Source: Pseudarthrobacter psychrotolerans (lineage in GTDB: Bacteria > Actinomycetota > Actinomycetes > Actinomycetales > Micrococcaceae). Taken from it: DNA of 64,000 nt. Location of the stretch: the NCBI RefSeq assembly GCF_009911795.1, contig NZ_CP047898.1, positions 4,464,001-4,528,000 on the forward strand. The letters are read 5' to 3'. Both the position numbers and the translations under genes were made by a program. Numbering within the stretch: position 1 is the stretch's first letter; each line of letters opens with the position of its first letter. The notes under the pieces are model-generated. The model ran no database searches. It saw only the letters and a program-made list of their open reading frames with translations, and was not told the origin of the DNA. This document shows positions 7,857 to 17,053 of this stretch, piece by piece.

Positions 7857-8852
7857 ATGCAATACCGCAAACTCGGCAACAGTGGCATGTACGTCAGCTC
7901 GATCGCGCTGGGCAACTGGGCCACCCACGGCGAAACCGTGGACCAGGATGTTGCCACGGCATGCGTGCGCAAGGCCCTGGACCTTGGCATCACCACTTTC
8001 GACACCGCCGACGCCTACGCAGGCACCAAGGCCGAAACCATGCTCGGCGAAGCACTCAAGGGTGTGCGCCGCGAGGGCATCGAGGTCATGACCAAGGCGT
8101 TCTTTCCGACCGGCACAGGGAAGAACGACCGTGGCCTGTCCCGCAAGCACGTCATGGAATCCATCAACGGTTCGCTGCGCCGCTTGCAGACGGACTACGT
8201 GGACGTCTACCAGGCGCACCGCTATGACTACGAGACCCCGCTCGAGGAGACGATGGGTGCCTTTGCGGATATCGTCCGTGCCGGCAAGGCCCACTACATC
8301 GGCGTCTCGGAATGGACCGTGGCGGAGATCCGCGCTGGCGCAGCTTTGGCGGCCGAACTGGGCATCCAGTTCGTCTCCAGCCAGCCGCAGTACAACATGC
8401 TGTGGCGCGTGATCGAACCTGAAGTGGTGCCGGTCTGCGAAGAGCTTAGGATCACCCAGGTGTGCTGGTCGCCTCTCGCCCAGGGCGTGCTGAGCGGCAA
8501 GTACGGTGCCTCCGCCGTACCGGCCGGCAGCCGTTTCGCCGCCGACGACGGCGGGCTGAAGACTGAGCACAAGTTTATGCAACCCGAGGTGCTGGAACGC
8601 GTGGAGAGGCTCAAGCCGATTGCCGCGGACCTCGGTGTGCCGCTGGCTACCCTGGCCGTGGCTTGGGTGTTGGCGAACCCCAACGTTTCCGCGGCGATTG
8701 TCGGCGCCAGCCGCCCTGAGCAGCTCGACGACACTGTCAAGGCCGCCGACTTGGCCCTGGGCCAGGAGACTCTGGACCGGATTGACGGCGTGCTGGGCGA
8801 CGTCGTCCAGCGGGATCCAGCCAAGGTGGAGTCCTTCCTAACGCGCGTCTAG
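7857..8852 (+). CDS. Aldo/keto reductase
   Basis: A 331-residue NADPH-dependent oxidoreductase of the aldo/keto reductase superfamily, closest in character to the Kv-beta/YghZ-like group. The catalytic tetrad is visible: Asp and Tyr in FDTADAYAGTKAE, Lys in VMTKAFFPTG, His in VYQAHRYDYE. The cofactor segments near the C-terminus (VGASRPEQLDDTVKAAD) are intact. AAAGGAAA upstream gives a good ribosome-binding site. It follows the LacI regulator in one unit, suggesting a sugar or carbonyl-compound pathway. A truncated copy of its last 90 codons is at 57185-57450. Confidence 0.92.
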   Translation: MQYRKLGNSGMYVSSIALGNWATHGETVDQDVATACVRKALDLGITTFDTADAYAGTKAETMLGEALKGVRREGIEVMTKAFFPTGTGKNDRGLSRKHVMESINGSLRRLQTDYVDVYQAHRYDYETPLEETMGAFADIVRAGKAHYIGVSEWTVAEIRAGAALAAELGIQFVSSQPQYNMLWRVIEPEVVPVCEELRITQVCWSPLAQGVLSGKYGASAVPAGSRFAADDGGLKTEHKFMQPEVLERVERLKPIAADLGVPLATLAVAWVLANPNVSAAIVGASRPEQLDDTVKAADLALGQETLDRIDGVLGDVVQRDPAKVESFLTRV

Positions 8853-8925
8853 CGGCAGCCCGCATACGGGCACCGTTACGTCCGCTGAGTGTCGTCCGAC
8901 GATTGAGCGTCAGCGTGTCAGCCTT

Positions 8926-9335
8926 TCAGCGGAGCACCCGGCAGCGCACGTGGGTGACGAGGCTGGTACCGCTCACTTCCGTCGGCTCAAGCTTGAGGTT
9001 CGCGACGCCGTCGAGCAGTGGTTCGCCTACTCCCAGGATGCGATGGCTACGTCCTTGCTGCCAGCGGCGTCCCGAGCCTGGGCCAGTGCCGAATCGATCC
9101 TGTCGGTCACGAAGATGAACGTGGTGCCGCCCTGCATCTCCAAGGGCTCGCGTGCATGATGGGTGGGAATGAATACGGGGGCGCGATAGGGAGGCTCCTC
9201 GCCGCACCATCCCCGCCAGTCCTCATCCCACGGCCAGTGCTCTGCGAACATGTTCCGTCCCATGATGTAGGCGCCGGCCGCGAGGATGCCTTCGCTCGCT
9301 GCCGCGTTGGACTAGGGTTCCTCGAACATCCCCTC
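8926..9335 (-). pseudogene. Degenerate copy of RibD-C/DHFR-like reductase
   Basis: This minus-strand stretch matches the intact gene at 12978-13574. It keeps MGRNMFAEHWPW, APVFIPTHHAREPLEMQGG and the C-terminal EPTEVSGTSLVTHVR, but about 80 bp are missing around 9040, which destroys the frame between SKDVA and LLDGVA. A stop-like change (CTAG) lies near 9313, and similarity ends near 9335, so the first third is gone. Confidence 0.85.
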
Positions 9336-9339
9336 GGCG

Positions 9340-9640
9340 CCTTTTCCCTGTTCCGATGGTGGGATGGTGCCGGAGCTGGGGCCGGCACGACGGGCGCACT
9401 GTTTTCCTCGGCGGCCTGCGCGTCGGCCTTTGCTTTCTCGGCGGCAACCGCTGCTTTTTCACCTGCCTTCGCTGCCGCGGCGGCCTCTGCGGCAGCATTG
9501 AGGTCGGACATGACAGCGGTGAAGCCGGCGATTACCCTCACCAGGATTAGGTCGTTGGCAGGCTTCCCCCAAGTCCATGCAGCGGCACGAGACGCCAGAT
9601 CGGTGATTCCCAACGCAGACGGCGGTACTGTGAGGCGCAT
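9340..9640 (-). pseudogene. Possible 5' fragment encoding an Ala/Lys-rich protein
   Basis: The frame from ATG 9640 contains an Ala/Glu/Lys-rich helical stretch (LNAAAEAAAAAKAGEKAAV) and then PVVPAPAPAPS. It runs out of frame into the reductase remnant near 9340, so if real it is a 5' stub whose 3' part was replaced. It overlaps the start of the divergent VOC gene. Composition alone could arise by chance in high-GC DNA. Confidence 0.25.
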
Positions 9641-9644
9641 GGAG

Positions 9645-10043
9645 ATGCGCCTTGAAGTTGTCCAAGTACCTGTGGCCGATGTCGACAGGTCGAAGTCGTT
9701 CTATACGGAGAAGCTGGGCTTTGTCCTTGACCACGATGTGGAGCACATCCCTGGAATGCGAGTGGTGCAGCTGACGCCGCCAGGTTCGGCTGCCTCGATA
9801 GTCATAGGTACAGGAATGACGAGCATGACGCCGGGCAGCCTCGAGGGGCTGCAGCTTGTTGTACCCGACATTGGCGCGGTCCGTGCCGAGCTCGTCCGCG
9901 GCGGCGCAGATATCAGCGAAATACAGGACATGGGCGGAGTGCAGTTTGCGTACTTTGCAGACCCGGACGGCAACCGCTGGGTCATTCAGGGCGCAACACC
10001 ATCGGACGTCCGGGATGCGCACCTGAACGAGACGACGTCCTAG
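9645..10043 (+). CDS. VOC-family (glyoxalase/bleomycin-resistance fold) protein
   Basis: A 132-residue single VOC module. The N-terminal half is VPVADVDRSKSFYTEKLGF and the C-terminal half ends in the typical YFADPDGNRWVIQ. Metal-binding type Glu/His positions appear in both halves. GAGG about nine bases upstream favours ATG 9645 over ATG 9639. The small membrane protein gene follows 34 bp later on the same strand. The substrate is not predictable; many such proteins are dioxygenase-like, lyase-like or antibiotic-binding. Confidence 0.85.
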   Translation: MRLEVVQVPVADVDRSKSFYTEKLGFVLDHDVEHIPGMRVVQLTPPGSAASIVIGTGMTSMTPGSLEGLQLVVPDIGAVRAELVRGGADISEIQDMGGVQFAYFADPDGNRWVIQGATPSDVRDAHLNETTS

Positions 10044-10077
10044 ACGGCCGGATCCGCCGGGGGCGTAGGATGCCGCT

Positions 10078-10230
10078 ATGGGACTAATAATTGGGCTTCT
10101 TGTCATCTGGCTGGTTCTGTCGATCGTGGGCTTTGCCGTGAAAGGCCTCATTTGGCTGGCAATCATCGGCCTCGTCCTGTTCGTCGCTACGGGCGTGTGG
10201 GGCTGGGTCAAGCGGAAAGCCAACGCCTGA
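10078..10230 (+). CDS. Small membrane protein, 50 aa
   Basis: A 50-residue protein, almost entirely hydrophobic, with two helices separated by a single Lys (IIGLLVIWLVLSIVGFAV, then GLIWLAIIGLVLFVATGVWG) and a basic tail WVKRKANA, so the C-terminus is predicted cytoplasmic. AGGATG just upstream is a weak ribosome-binding site. A hairpin follows at 10247-10270. Proteins of this kind are widespread in actinobacteria with no assigned role. Confidence 0.75.
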   Translation: MGLIIGLLVIWLVLSIVGFAVKGLIWLAIIGLVLFVATGVWGWVKRKANA

Positions 10231-10246
10231 CCAACGGGATTACGCG

Positions 10247-10270
10247 GACCTGCCTCGAAAGGGGCGGGTC
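10247..10270 (+). terminator. Hairpin terminator after the small membrane gene
   Basis: GACCTGCC (10247-10254) pairs with GGCGGGTC (10263-10270) with one G-T wobble and an 8-base loop. No T tract follows, as is usual in high-GC actinobacteria. Confidence 0.45.
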
Positions 10271-10374
10271 ATCCGTGTGTTCGGCTGCTCTGGCGCCGAC
10301 GGGACGGTAAGCGGCCCCGACGACGGGCAGTTCGTCTCAGTGCGCCGATCAGAGTTCACTTATGAGGGAGCACA

Positions 10375-11019
10375 ATGACACGCAGTCGGTTGTGGCAATG
10401 CATAGTTCCCTACCTGTTTCTCACCATGCTGCTGACCTCATGCGGCGACAAGATGACGGGCGGACCGGGAACTGCGGAACCCACGCCGAACTCCACCAGC
10501 TCCGTTTCCCCCAACAACTCCCCGAGGCCCACGAACTCAATCCTTGGTTCTACCAGCAGCCTCGTTCCAAGCGGTGGTCCCGTAGCCTGCGTTGAATGGG
10601 TCCGGTTCGAGACCACTCAAGACCAATACGACAAGGCCGGCGCAGTCCTCATGGGAAAGTCTGTAAGCCATGCCGGTGAGACCAGCATTTACGGTTCGAA
10701 GGCCACGACCCACCTTGTAGAAGTCGAGCAGGTACTAAAAGGGGAACCCGGAGATGGGAACCTCCGCATCTCCTCCATGCCCCCAACCTGCACTGGTGGC
10801 GAGTCCTACCCGGGCGGCGATCCGCTCGATACCGATCAGCGAGTCATCATTTTTGCGACCAAGCAGGGCGGCGACTGGTTCACCATGACCCCCGCGCAAG
10901 GAGTGTTGCCTTTCCAACAGGGCACAGAGCTTCCCTTCACTAGTGTGAGTCCAGCCCGTGCCCACTGGACAGGCCCAGCGGGCAGACGTGAAGCCCTGAG
11001 GTCTGGCAACACACGCTGA
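10375..11019 (+). CDS. Putative lipoprotein, 214 aa
   Basis: It starts at ATG 10375 after GAGGGAG. The N-terminus is a lipoprotein signal, LFLTMLLTSCGDK, with the lipidated Cys near residue 23. A Pro/Thr/Ser-rich linker (residues about 35-65) leads to a folded part with CVEWVRFETT and a second Cys in PPTCTGGESYPGGD; the two cysteines could form a disulfide. The C-terminal half resembles small secreted proteins of actinobacteria with no assigned function. It is convergent with the VOC gene at 11038. Confidence 0.7.
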   Translation: MTRSRLWQCIVPYLFLTMLLTSCGDKMTGGPGTAEPTPNSTSSVSPNNSPRPTNSILGSTSSLVPSGGPVACVEWVRFETTQDQYDKAGAVLMGKSVSHAGETSIYGSKATTHLVEVEQVLKGEPGDGNLRISSMPPTCTGGESYPGGDPLDTDQRVIIFATKQGGDWFTMTPAQGVLPFQQGTELPFTSVSPARAHWTGPAGRREALRSGNTR

Positions 11020-11037
11020 ACTGCGCCGGTCCGGCCC

Positions 11038-11475
11038 TCAGCTTTTCTTAAGTTCCTGTGCGAGCATCACGATGATGCCGCTGGGACCGCGGACGTAGGT
11101 GAGCTTGTAGACGTCCTTATAGGTCGCCACGCCCCGAAGCGGATGGCAGCCGTGCCTCGCGGCTATCTCCAGGGCTTTGTCTATGTCGTCGACTGAGAAC
11201 GCGACGCGGTGCATGCCAATCTCGTTGGGACGAGTGGGCTCCGACTCGATCGCTTCGGGGTGAATGTACTCGAAGAGCTCAAGGCGGCCGTGACCGTCTG
11301 GCGTTTGGAGCATCGCTATTTTGGCGTGGTTGCCGTCAAGGCCGACGGCAGTCTCGGTCCACTCGCCACTGACCGTGTCACGGCCGACGACCGTGAGACC
11401 GAGGTCGGTGAAAAAGGAGATCGTTGCTTCGAGGTCGCGAACGGCGATGCCGACGTTCTCAAATTTGATGGCCAT
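11038..11475 (-). CDS. VOC-family (glyoxalase-like) protein
   Basis: A 145-residue VOC protein. The N-terminal module is ENVGIAVRDLEATISFFTDL, the second is MHRVAFSVDDIDKALEIAAR; the C-terminus has YVRGPSGIIVMLAQEL. ATG 11475 gives the canonical MAIKFENVGIAV start; three extra upstream codons are possible. It belongs to the group resembling methylmalonyl-CoA epimerase and lactoylglutathione lyase, but no pathway genes lie nearby. Confidence 0.85.
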   Translation of the reverse strand: MAIKFENVGIAVRDLEATISFFTDLGLTVVGRDTVSGEWTETAVGLDGNHAKIAMLQTPDGHGRLELFEYIHPEAIESEPTRPNEIGMHRVAFSVDDIDKALEIAARHGCHPLRGVATYKDVYKLTYVRGPSGIIVMLAQELKKS

Positions 11476-11633
11476 GCGTTGCACGTTACCGAGCCGAGCC
11501 CAATAGCTCCAGTAGCGGCAGGCATGAAGTTGCGGCTACCTCATAGTCGATAGGCTGGACGGGACGCCGGCCCGCCGGGCCAGCCCGCCGCCCTTCCCGG
11601 GCGGCCGGGAACGGACGGAAGGGCATCATCGCC

Positions 11634-13139
11634 ATGAACGAACCTGACTGGGTCCAGCACGCCATCTGGTGGCAGGTCTATCCCCTCGGCTTCGTCGGCG
11701 CGGAGAAGACCGCCACGCGGGAACCCGCCGCTGACCACCGGTTGTTGGACCTTGTCCCGTGGCTCGACTACGCGGTGGAACTCGGGGCGTCCGGGCTGGC
11801 CCTCGGCCCCATCTTCGCGTCGGAGACGCACGGGTACGACACCACGGATTACTTCCGGATCGATCCCCGGCTCGGATCCGAGCAGGACTTCGACACCCTG
11901 GTGGCCGAGGCACACCGACGCGGACTGCGCATACTGCTCGACGGCGTCTTCAACCACACCGGGCGCTCCTTCGCGCCGTTCCAAAATGTCCTCGCGCGCG
12001 GGCCGGAGGCGGACACCGCCTCCTGGTTCTCGCTGGAGTGGCCCGACGGTGCTGCTCCCGGCGTCGAACCCGCGTACCGCGACTTCGAGGGCCACCACCA
12101 CCTTGTGGCGCTCAACCATGGCGAGCCGGCCGTCGCCGATTTCGTCGTAGAGGTCATGGAGCACTGGCTGCGCCGGGGTGCGGACGGCTGGCGACTCGAC
12201 GCCGCCTATGCCGTCCCGTCGTCGTTCTGGGCCCCGGTCACCGCGCGCGTCCGGTCATCCCATCCGGACGCGTACTTCGTGGGCGAGTACATCCACGGCG
12301 ACTATGCAGCGGAGGTCCGGTCCGGCGGACTCGATTCCGCCACGCAATACGAGCTCTGGAAGGCTGTCTGGAGTTCGCTCAACGACGCGAACTTCTTCGA
12401 ACTCGCGGCCGCCTTCGAACGACACAACGCGCTCCTGGGCTCCTACGCACCGCTCACCTTCATCGGCAACCATGACGTCACCCGCATCGCGAGCAAGCTC
12501 ACCGATGCGGCGCTCGTGCCGCACGCCGTCGTCGTCCTGCTGACGGTCGGCGGAACGCCGTCCATCTACTACGGCGACGAGCAGGGCTACCGGGGCGTCA
12601 AGGAGGACAGGGCAGGGGGCGACGACGACGTGAGGCCGCTCTTCCCGTCCTCCCCCGACCAGCTCTCGGCCGTGGGAGGACCCATCTTCGCCGTGCACCA
12701 GGAGCTCATCGGGGTGCGGAGACGGAACCCATGGCTGCACCGTGCGACCACGGACGTCCTCCAGCTCTCCAACGAGGTGCTTGCATACCGCATCGCGGTT
12801 GGCGCCGATGCGCTCGTGGTCGCACTGAACCTCTCGCACGACACCCAGCGGGTCAGTGCGGCGGGCGCCACCTCCGTCGTCGCCGGACAGGCGACCGTCG
12901 ACGTTGGTGCGAACACCGTCCTGGTGCCGCCGCGGGGTGGGCCGTCCTCGGCTAAGCCGGCTGCGGGAGGACGCTCTCTAGTGGGTGACCCTGTAGCGAA
13001 CATGGGTGACGAGGCTGGTGCCGTTCACTTCCGTTGGCTCCAGCGAGAGGTTCGTGACGCCGTCGAGCAGCCGTTCGCCCGCGCCCAGGAGGATGGGCGC
13101 GGTGTGGAGCCGCAGCTCGTCGATCAGTCCTGCCGCTAG
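11634..13139 (+). CDS. GH13 alpha-amylase family glycosidase with an anomalous C-terminal extension
   Basis: A compact GH13 enzyme. All four conserved regions are present: GVFNHTG (region I), GWRLDAAY with the nucleophile Asp (II), FVGEYIHGD with the acid/base Glu (III) and FIGNHDVTRI (IV). A short C-terminal beta domain ends around NTVLVPPRGG. The frame then continues about 55 codons, most of them antisense to the reductase gene at 12978-13574. Those residues have no family character, so the natural stop was probably lost when the two genes were juxtaposed. GGAAGG lies about eleven bases before ATG 11634. The substrate is probably an alpha-glucoside or malto-oligosaccharide. Confidence 0.85.
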   Translation: MNEPDWVQHAIWWQVYPLGFVGAEKTATREPAADHRLLDLVPWLDYAVELGASGLALGPIFASETHGYDTTDYFRIDPRLGSEQDFDTLVAEAHRRGLRILLDGVFNHTGRSFAPFQNVLARGPEADTASWFSLEWPDGAAPGVEPAYRDFEGHHHLVALNHGEPAVADFVVEVMEHWLRRGADGWRLDAAYAVPSSFWAPVTARVRSSHPDAYFVGEYIHGDYAAEVRSGGLDSATQYELWKAVWSSLNDANFFELAAAFERHNALLGSYAPLTFIGNHDVTRIASKLTDAALVPHAVVVLLTVGGTPSIYYGDEQGYRGVKEDRAGGDDDVRPLFPSSPDQLSAVGGPIFAVHQELIGVRRRNPWLHRATTDVLQLSNEVLAYRIAVGADALVVALNLSHDTQRVSAAGATSVVAGQATVDVGANTVLVPPRGGPSSAKPAAGGRSLVGDPVANMGDEAGAVHFRWLQREVRDAVEQPFARAQEDGRGVEPQLVDQSCR

Positions 13140-13574
13140 GTACTGCTGGACCGTCTTGGCCCCGCCCGCAATGGCCACGTCTTTGCTGCCGGCCGCGTCA
13201 CGGGCCTGGGCCAGCGCCGATTCGATCCCGTCGGTCACGAAGGTGAACGTGGTGCCGCCCTGCATCTCCAGGGGCTCACGTGCATGATGCGTGAGAACAA
13301 AAACCGGTGCGTGATAGGGCGGCTCCTCGCCCCACCATCCCCGCCAGTCCGCATCCCACGCCCCGGGTCCGGGCCCCGCGAACATGTTCCGGCCCATGAT
13401 GAAAGCGCCGGCTGCGAGGATGCCTTCTATTGCTGTTGCGTTGGCCTCGGGTTCCTCGAACATCCACCGGTGCAGGAGCTCGCCATTCTCTCCCAGGGGC
13501 TCCGCAGTGCTTTGGTTCGGTCCCGCGAGGAAGCCGTCGAGGGAGATGGTCAGATCGCACGTGACTCGGCTCAT
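12978..13574 (-). CDS. Dihydrofolate-reductase-family (RibD C-terminal domain) protein
   Basis: A 198-residue single-domain reductase of the RibD-C/DHFR-like fold. Typical segments are CDLTISLDGFLAGPNQS, FIMGRNMFAGPGPGAWD, FVLTHHAREPLEMQGGTTF and the NADPH-binding DVAIAGGAKTVQQYLAAGLI. ATG 13574 gives MSRVTCDLTISLDG; longer frames add a low-complexity leader. It is convergent with, and overlaps about 160 bp of, the GH13 frame. Proteins of this family are generic NADPH reductases without an assigned substrate. A degenerate partial copy lies at 8926-9335. Confidence 0.88.
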   Translation of the reverse strand: MSRVTCDLTISLDGFLAGPNQSTAEPLGENGELLHRWMFEEPEANATAIEGILAAGAFIMGRNMFAGPGPGAWDADWRGWWGEEPPYHAPVFVLTHHAREPLEMQGGTTFTFVTDGIESALAQARDAAGSKDVAIAGGAKTVQQYLAAGLIDELRLHTAPILLGAGERLLDGVTNLSLEPTEVNGTSLVTHVRYRVTH

Positions 13575-13605
13575 GCGCCCATCATGCCACCGGGCGGCGG
13601 CCAGG

Positions 13606-16265
13606 TCACGGCCCCTGGGGAGGGCCCGGATGCTCGATGGTGACAGTGCCGGCGTCGCCATCCACGCTGATCTGCTGGCCGCTGGTCAGGCGCTGCGTGG
13701 CCACGCCGGTGCCGAGCACGGCGGGGATGCCGTACTCCCGGGCCACGATGGAGCTGTGGCTTAACGGGCCGCCGACGTCGGTGACCACGGCGGAGGCCAT
13801 CGCGAACAGCGAGGTCCAGGCGGGGGTGGTGATGCGGGCAACGAGGACCTCTCCGGGCTCCATCAGGGCGAAGTCCTGAGGCCCCCGCAGGACGCGGGCC
13901 GGCGCAGTGACCCGGCCCGAGCTCGCGCCGGTGCCCTTGATGATGTCGCCGAGTTGGTGCTGCGAGCCGGCAGGCATCATTGACCCGAAGGCCTTGTCCA
14001 TCCACCGGCTCTCCGGGAGCATTTGCGGGGGAGCCGCTTTCGCCTGGCCCCGCCACAGCATCCTGCGCTCCTCAACGGCGGCGGCGCGGACGGGCCGGTC
14101 AGCTCCGGTAATTGCCGCAGGCGCCCCCGGCGCGGCCAGGCCGAACTCGACGGCGCTGCGCAGCTCCTGGTGCCGCAGCCAGAACACGTCGGCGGGCTCG
14201 GCGATGACAGCGGAGTCCACGAGCCGCTGTCCGAGTTCAAGCAGGATCCGCCGCAGCAGCGGCCACGCCAGGCCGACGTCGGCCAGTGCGTCCTCGCGGA
14301 TCGGCGCGGTGTTCTGTGCCCACCGGAGCAGGCGGAGGAACGCGGCCTTCCGGCGCGGCCCGAGCCGGGTGATCATCCGGCTGGTTTCGTCCTCCCGGCG
14401 GTTGGCCAACAGCCGCTGCCGCTCATGGGGGTCCGTGCCATGCCCCCGCAGATAGAACTTCACCGCGGCCAGCAGCGCCGACGGATCGTCGGCCGGCACC
14501 GGGCTGGCGAAGTCCAGGTTGTAGACCGCATGGCCGAACCGGTTCAGGTGGTCCTGGAAACGGGGACGCCACTGCTGCCACAACGCCTCGGCGAACCCGG
14601 CGGGCGGGAACCCCGTGCGCTGGGACTCGGCCAACGCCGTCGTCGGTTCATGGAGGATCGCAGAAGCCAGCCCGGGAACGCCGCGGGCCCAGGCGGCCAG
14701 GCCGTACAGCGACTTCTCGGCCCGGATGGGTTCGCTGTCGTAGCCCAGGATGAACGTCAGGGCGGGGGGATCACCGTCGCGCCGAACGAACTTGTCGTAA
14801 TACGCCCGGAAGGAGATTTCGCTGCTCGCGGCGAGCGGGATGACTGACTGCACGGCTGTGTAGTACACGGTGCCGGCGTCCAGCAGCGACCGCACACCCT
14901 CAAGCAGTTTTTCGCCGGAGAGGTCCGCGACTGGCTTCGCTGACCAGTCTTTGATCACCCGTTCGTAACGCGGACGCGAAAATTCGCGCCAGCCGGCCAC
15001 TCCCATGTGCGCCTGGCCGCGGACCAGCGCGCGGACCGCCGCCAGCGACTTGCCCATCACCCGCCACATTCCCGAGGTGCGGTAGTAGTAATAGGCGTAG
15101 CCGTTGATGGTGGGCAGCCCCACGTCGTCCACGCGGATGACGTTCGTGCCCACGGCCTCGTTCATGAGCGCTCTCAGCGAGCGGGACACGGAGCCGTCAA
15201 TGAGGTCGGCAAACAGCGGCGAGAGCGGGTCGGGCAACTGTTCCACGATGCTCGCCCGGAAGTAGAGGCCCTTGGGATACGGCACAGGCCAGGTATCAGG
15301 GGTGTCAGCCGCCGGTTCGGGCAGCGCTGTGATGGGCCGGGATTGCAGGATGAAGAACCGGTCACCGGCCCGCGCCCACTCGATGTCCTGCGGTGTCCCA
15401 AAATGATCCGCGATCCGTTTGCCGTAGCCGGCCAGCTCGGCTGCCGCCCTGTCATCCAGTACGGGCGCACGACGGCGGGCTGCCGCCACCGGCTCCTCCC
15501 GGGTTCCGAGCTCCGCGTAGACGGTCATGACTTCCTTGTCGGCTGTCCGCCGCGAGGCCACGGTGCCCGTCCCGGCGTCGACCATTACGTCATCCGTGGT
15601 GACCGTTCCGCTGACCACGGACTCGCCCAGGCCCCACGCGGCGCTGATCGCGATCTGGTCGCGGCGCCCGTTGGCCGGATTGGCGGTGAACATGACCCCG
15701 GCTGCCTCGGCTTCGACCATCCTCTGGACCACCACGGCGAGGCGCACCGCGTCCGGTCCGATGCCTTTACGGGCCCGGTAGGCCATGGCACGCGCCGTCC
15801 ACAGGGAAGCCCAGCAATCGATCACGGCCGCGGACAGCGCCCCGGACCCGCGGACGTTCAGGTAGGTTTCCTGTTGCCCGGCGAAGCTGGCCTCGGCGAG
15901 GTCCTCCGCCGTGGCGGAGGAGCGGACCGCAACGGCTGTTTCCCCGCCGTCGAGACGCCCGTAGGCGGCGGCGAGTTCTGTTGCGATGACGGCCGGCATG
16001 GTGCAGGCCGTGAACAGGGTCCGGATCCGCTCCGAGGCGTCCTCGTAGTCCTGGGGCGCGGCGTGCGGCGACAGGGTTGCCAGTTCCTGGATGCCGGCCT
16101 CGAGGTGGTTGGCATCCACAAAATACGAATAGGCCGCGGTGGTCAGCACAAACCCCGGGGGACCGGCAGCCCGGCCTGAATGAGGCCGCCCAGTCCCACG
16201 GTCTTGCCGCCGGCCACGGCGATGTCGCCGCGTCCCACCTCGCCCAAACTGTTGACGTAGGTCAT
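13606..16265 (-). pseudogene. PEP-synthase / rifampin-phosphotransferase-like enzyme with N-terminal frameshift
   Basis: Apart from its first 35 codons this is a normal ~886-residue ATP-dependent dikinase-type protein. It has an N-terminal PEP/pyruvate-binding ATP-grasp domain (AVRSSATAEDLAEASFAGQQ; QIAISAAWGLGESVVSGTV; FFILQSRPIT), a central domain, and a C-terminal swivelling domain with the phospho-histidine in GGPLSHSSIVAREYGIPA. The natural start is ATG 16265 (MTYVNSLGEVGRGDIAVAGG), but that frame changes at the G run 16157-16161, where five bases stand where six are needed to reach PGFVLTTAAYSYF. Length and layout resemble rifampin phosphotransferases as much as PEP synthases. It may be inactivated, or the missing base may be a sequence error. 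Confidence 0.82.
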
Positions 16266-16406
16266 GACCGCACGTCCTTACTGCCCGGGTTGGGGGCGCC
16301 TGCAGCGAACCTGATTCTCCACATACTGGCACTGCCGCAGGCAAGAGGCCATAGCTCATCCGTGTCCTACGATTCACTCCCGCCGTGGCGCGCATAAGCT
16401 CGATAC

Positions 16407-16550
16407 ATGGGCAAAAACCAGCACAGCGAGTTGGAAGGGCAGACCTCCATCAACGAGCTGCTCGACAAGCCCATCGGCGATACCCACATCCAGCTGGTGC
16501 TGCCCATCCATGTCCAGCTCCGGCCGGGGGAATTCCGCCGCGTGTCCTGA
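16407..16550 (+). CDS. Small hypothetical protein, 47 aa
   Basis: An ATG-initiated 47-residue frame, hydrophilic at the start (MGKNQHSELEGQTSINELL) and hydrophobic/basic at the end (LVLPIHVQLRPGEFRRVS). The predicted protein has no signal or membrane segment. It does not overlap a better gene and its residue use looks coding, but there is no clear ribosome-binding site and I do not recognise the family. Confidence 0.4.
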   Translation: MGKNQHSELEGQTSINELLDKPIGDTHIQLVLPIHVQLRPGEFRRVS

Positions 16551-16665
16551 CGCCGCAGGGGACGGCCGTTGAAGTACGACGGCGGCGCTTGCGCGGGTGC
16601 CGATGGTTGCCTCCGCGCATGAGCCAGGCCGTCACCCGACTCCGAACAACCCAATAGGGACAACT

Positions 16666-17040
16666 ATGAGCTACGTGCGAAAGCTGACCTTCAACCTCAG
16701 AGTGCGTGGGTTGTCGGAACCTGAGATCGCCGAAGTACTTGATGGGGTGCGGGCGCATGAGGCCGCCGCCGGGAGTGCCTCGGAAGCTGAATTTGGCACA
16801 GCTGAGGAGTACGCGAAGCAGTTTCCCAAGAAGAAGAGGCGGACGCGGGGGAGCATCATCGCGATGGTGGGCTTAGGGATAGCGCTCGCCTACGTCCTCG
16901 TTGTGGTCCTCCTGATGCTGGTCTTCAGGATCGACATTCGCGATTTCGTCGGCCCGGTTACGATCCTGCCGGCCACCGGGGTGATCCTGGCCCGGTTCCT
17001 GACCGATTACTTTCAGCCTGCGCAGAGCTCGTGTGGCTGA
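16666..17040 (+). CDS. Small integral membrane protein with HAAS-like N-terminus
   Basis: A 124-residue protein. Residues 1-50 form charged helices (LRVRGLSEPEIAEVLDGVRA; FGTAEEYAKQF) that resemble the HAAS/DUF1700 helical module found in membrane proteins co-encoded with PadR regulators. Two transmembrane helices follow (IIAMVGLGIALAYVLVVVLL; VTILPATGVILARFLTDYF) after a KKKRRTRG stop-transfer. ATG 16666 follows a weak AGGGA site. No PadR gene is adjacent. The alpha/beta hydrolase gene starts 13 bp downstream. Confidence 0.7.
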   Translation: MSYVRKLTFNLRVRGLSEPEIAEVLDGVRAHEAAAGSASEAEFGTAEEYAKQFPKKKRRTRGSIIAMVGLGIALAYVLVVVLLMLVFRIDIRDFVGPVTILPATGVILARFLTDYFQPAQSSCG

Positions 17041-17053
17041 GGTGTAGCTTTCA

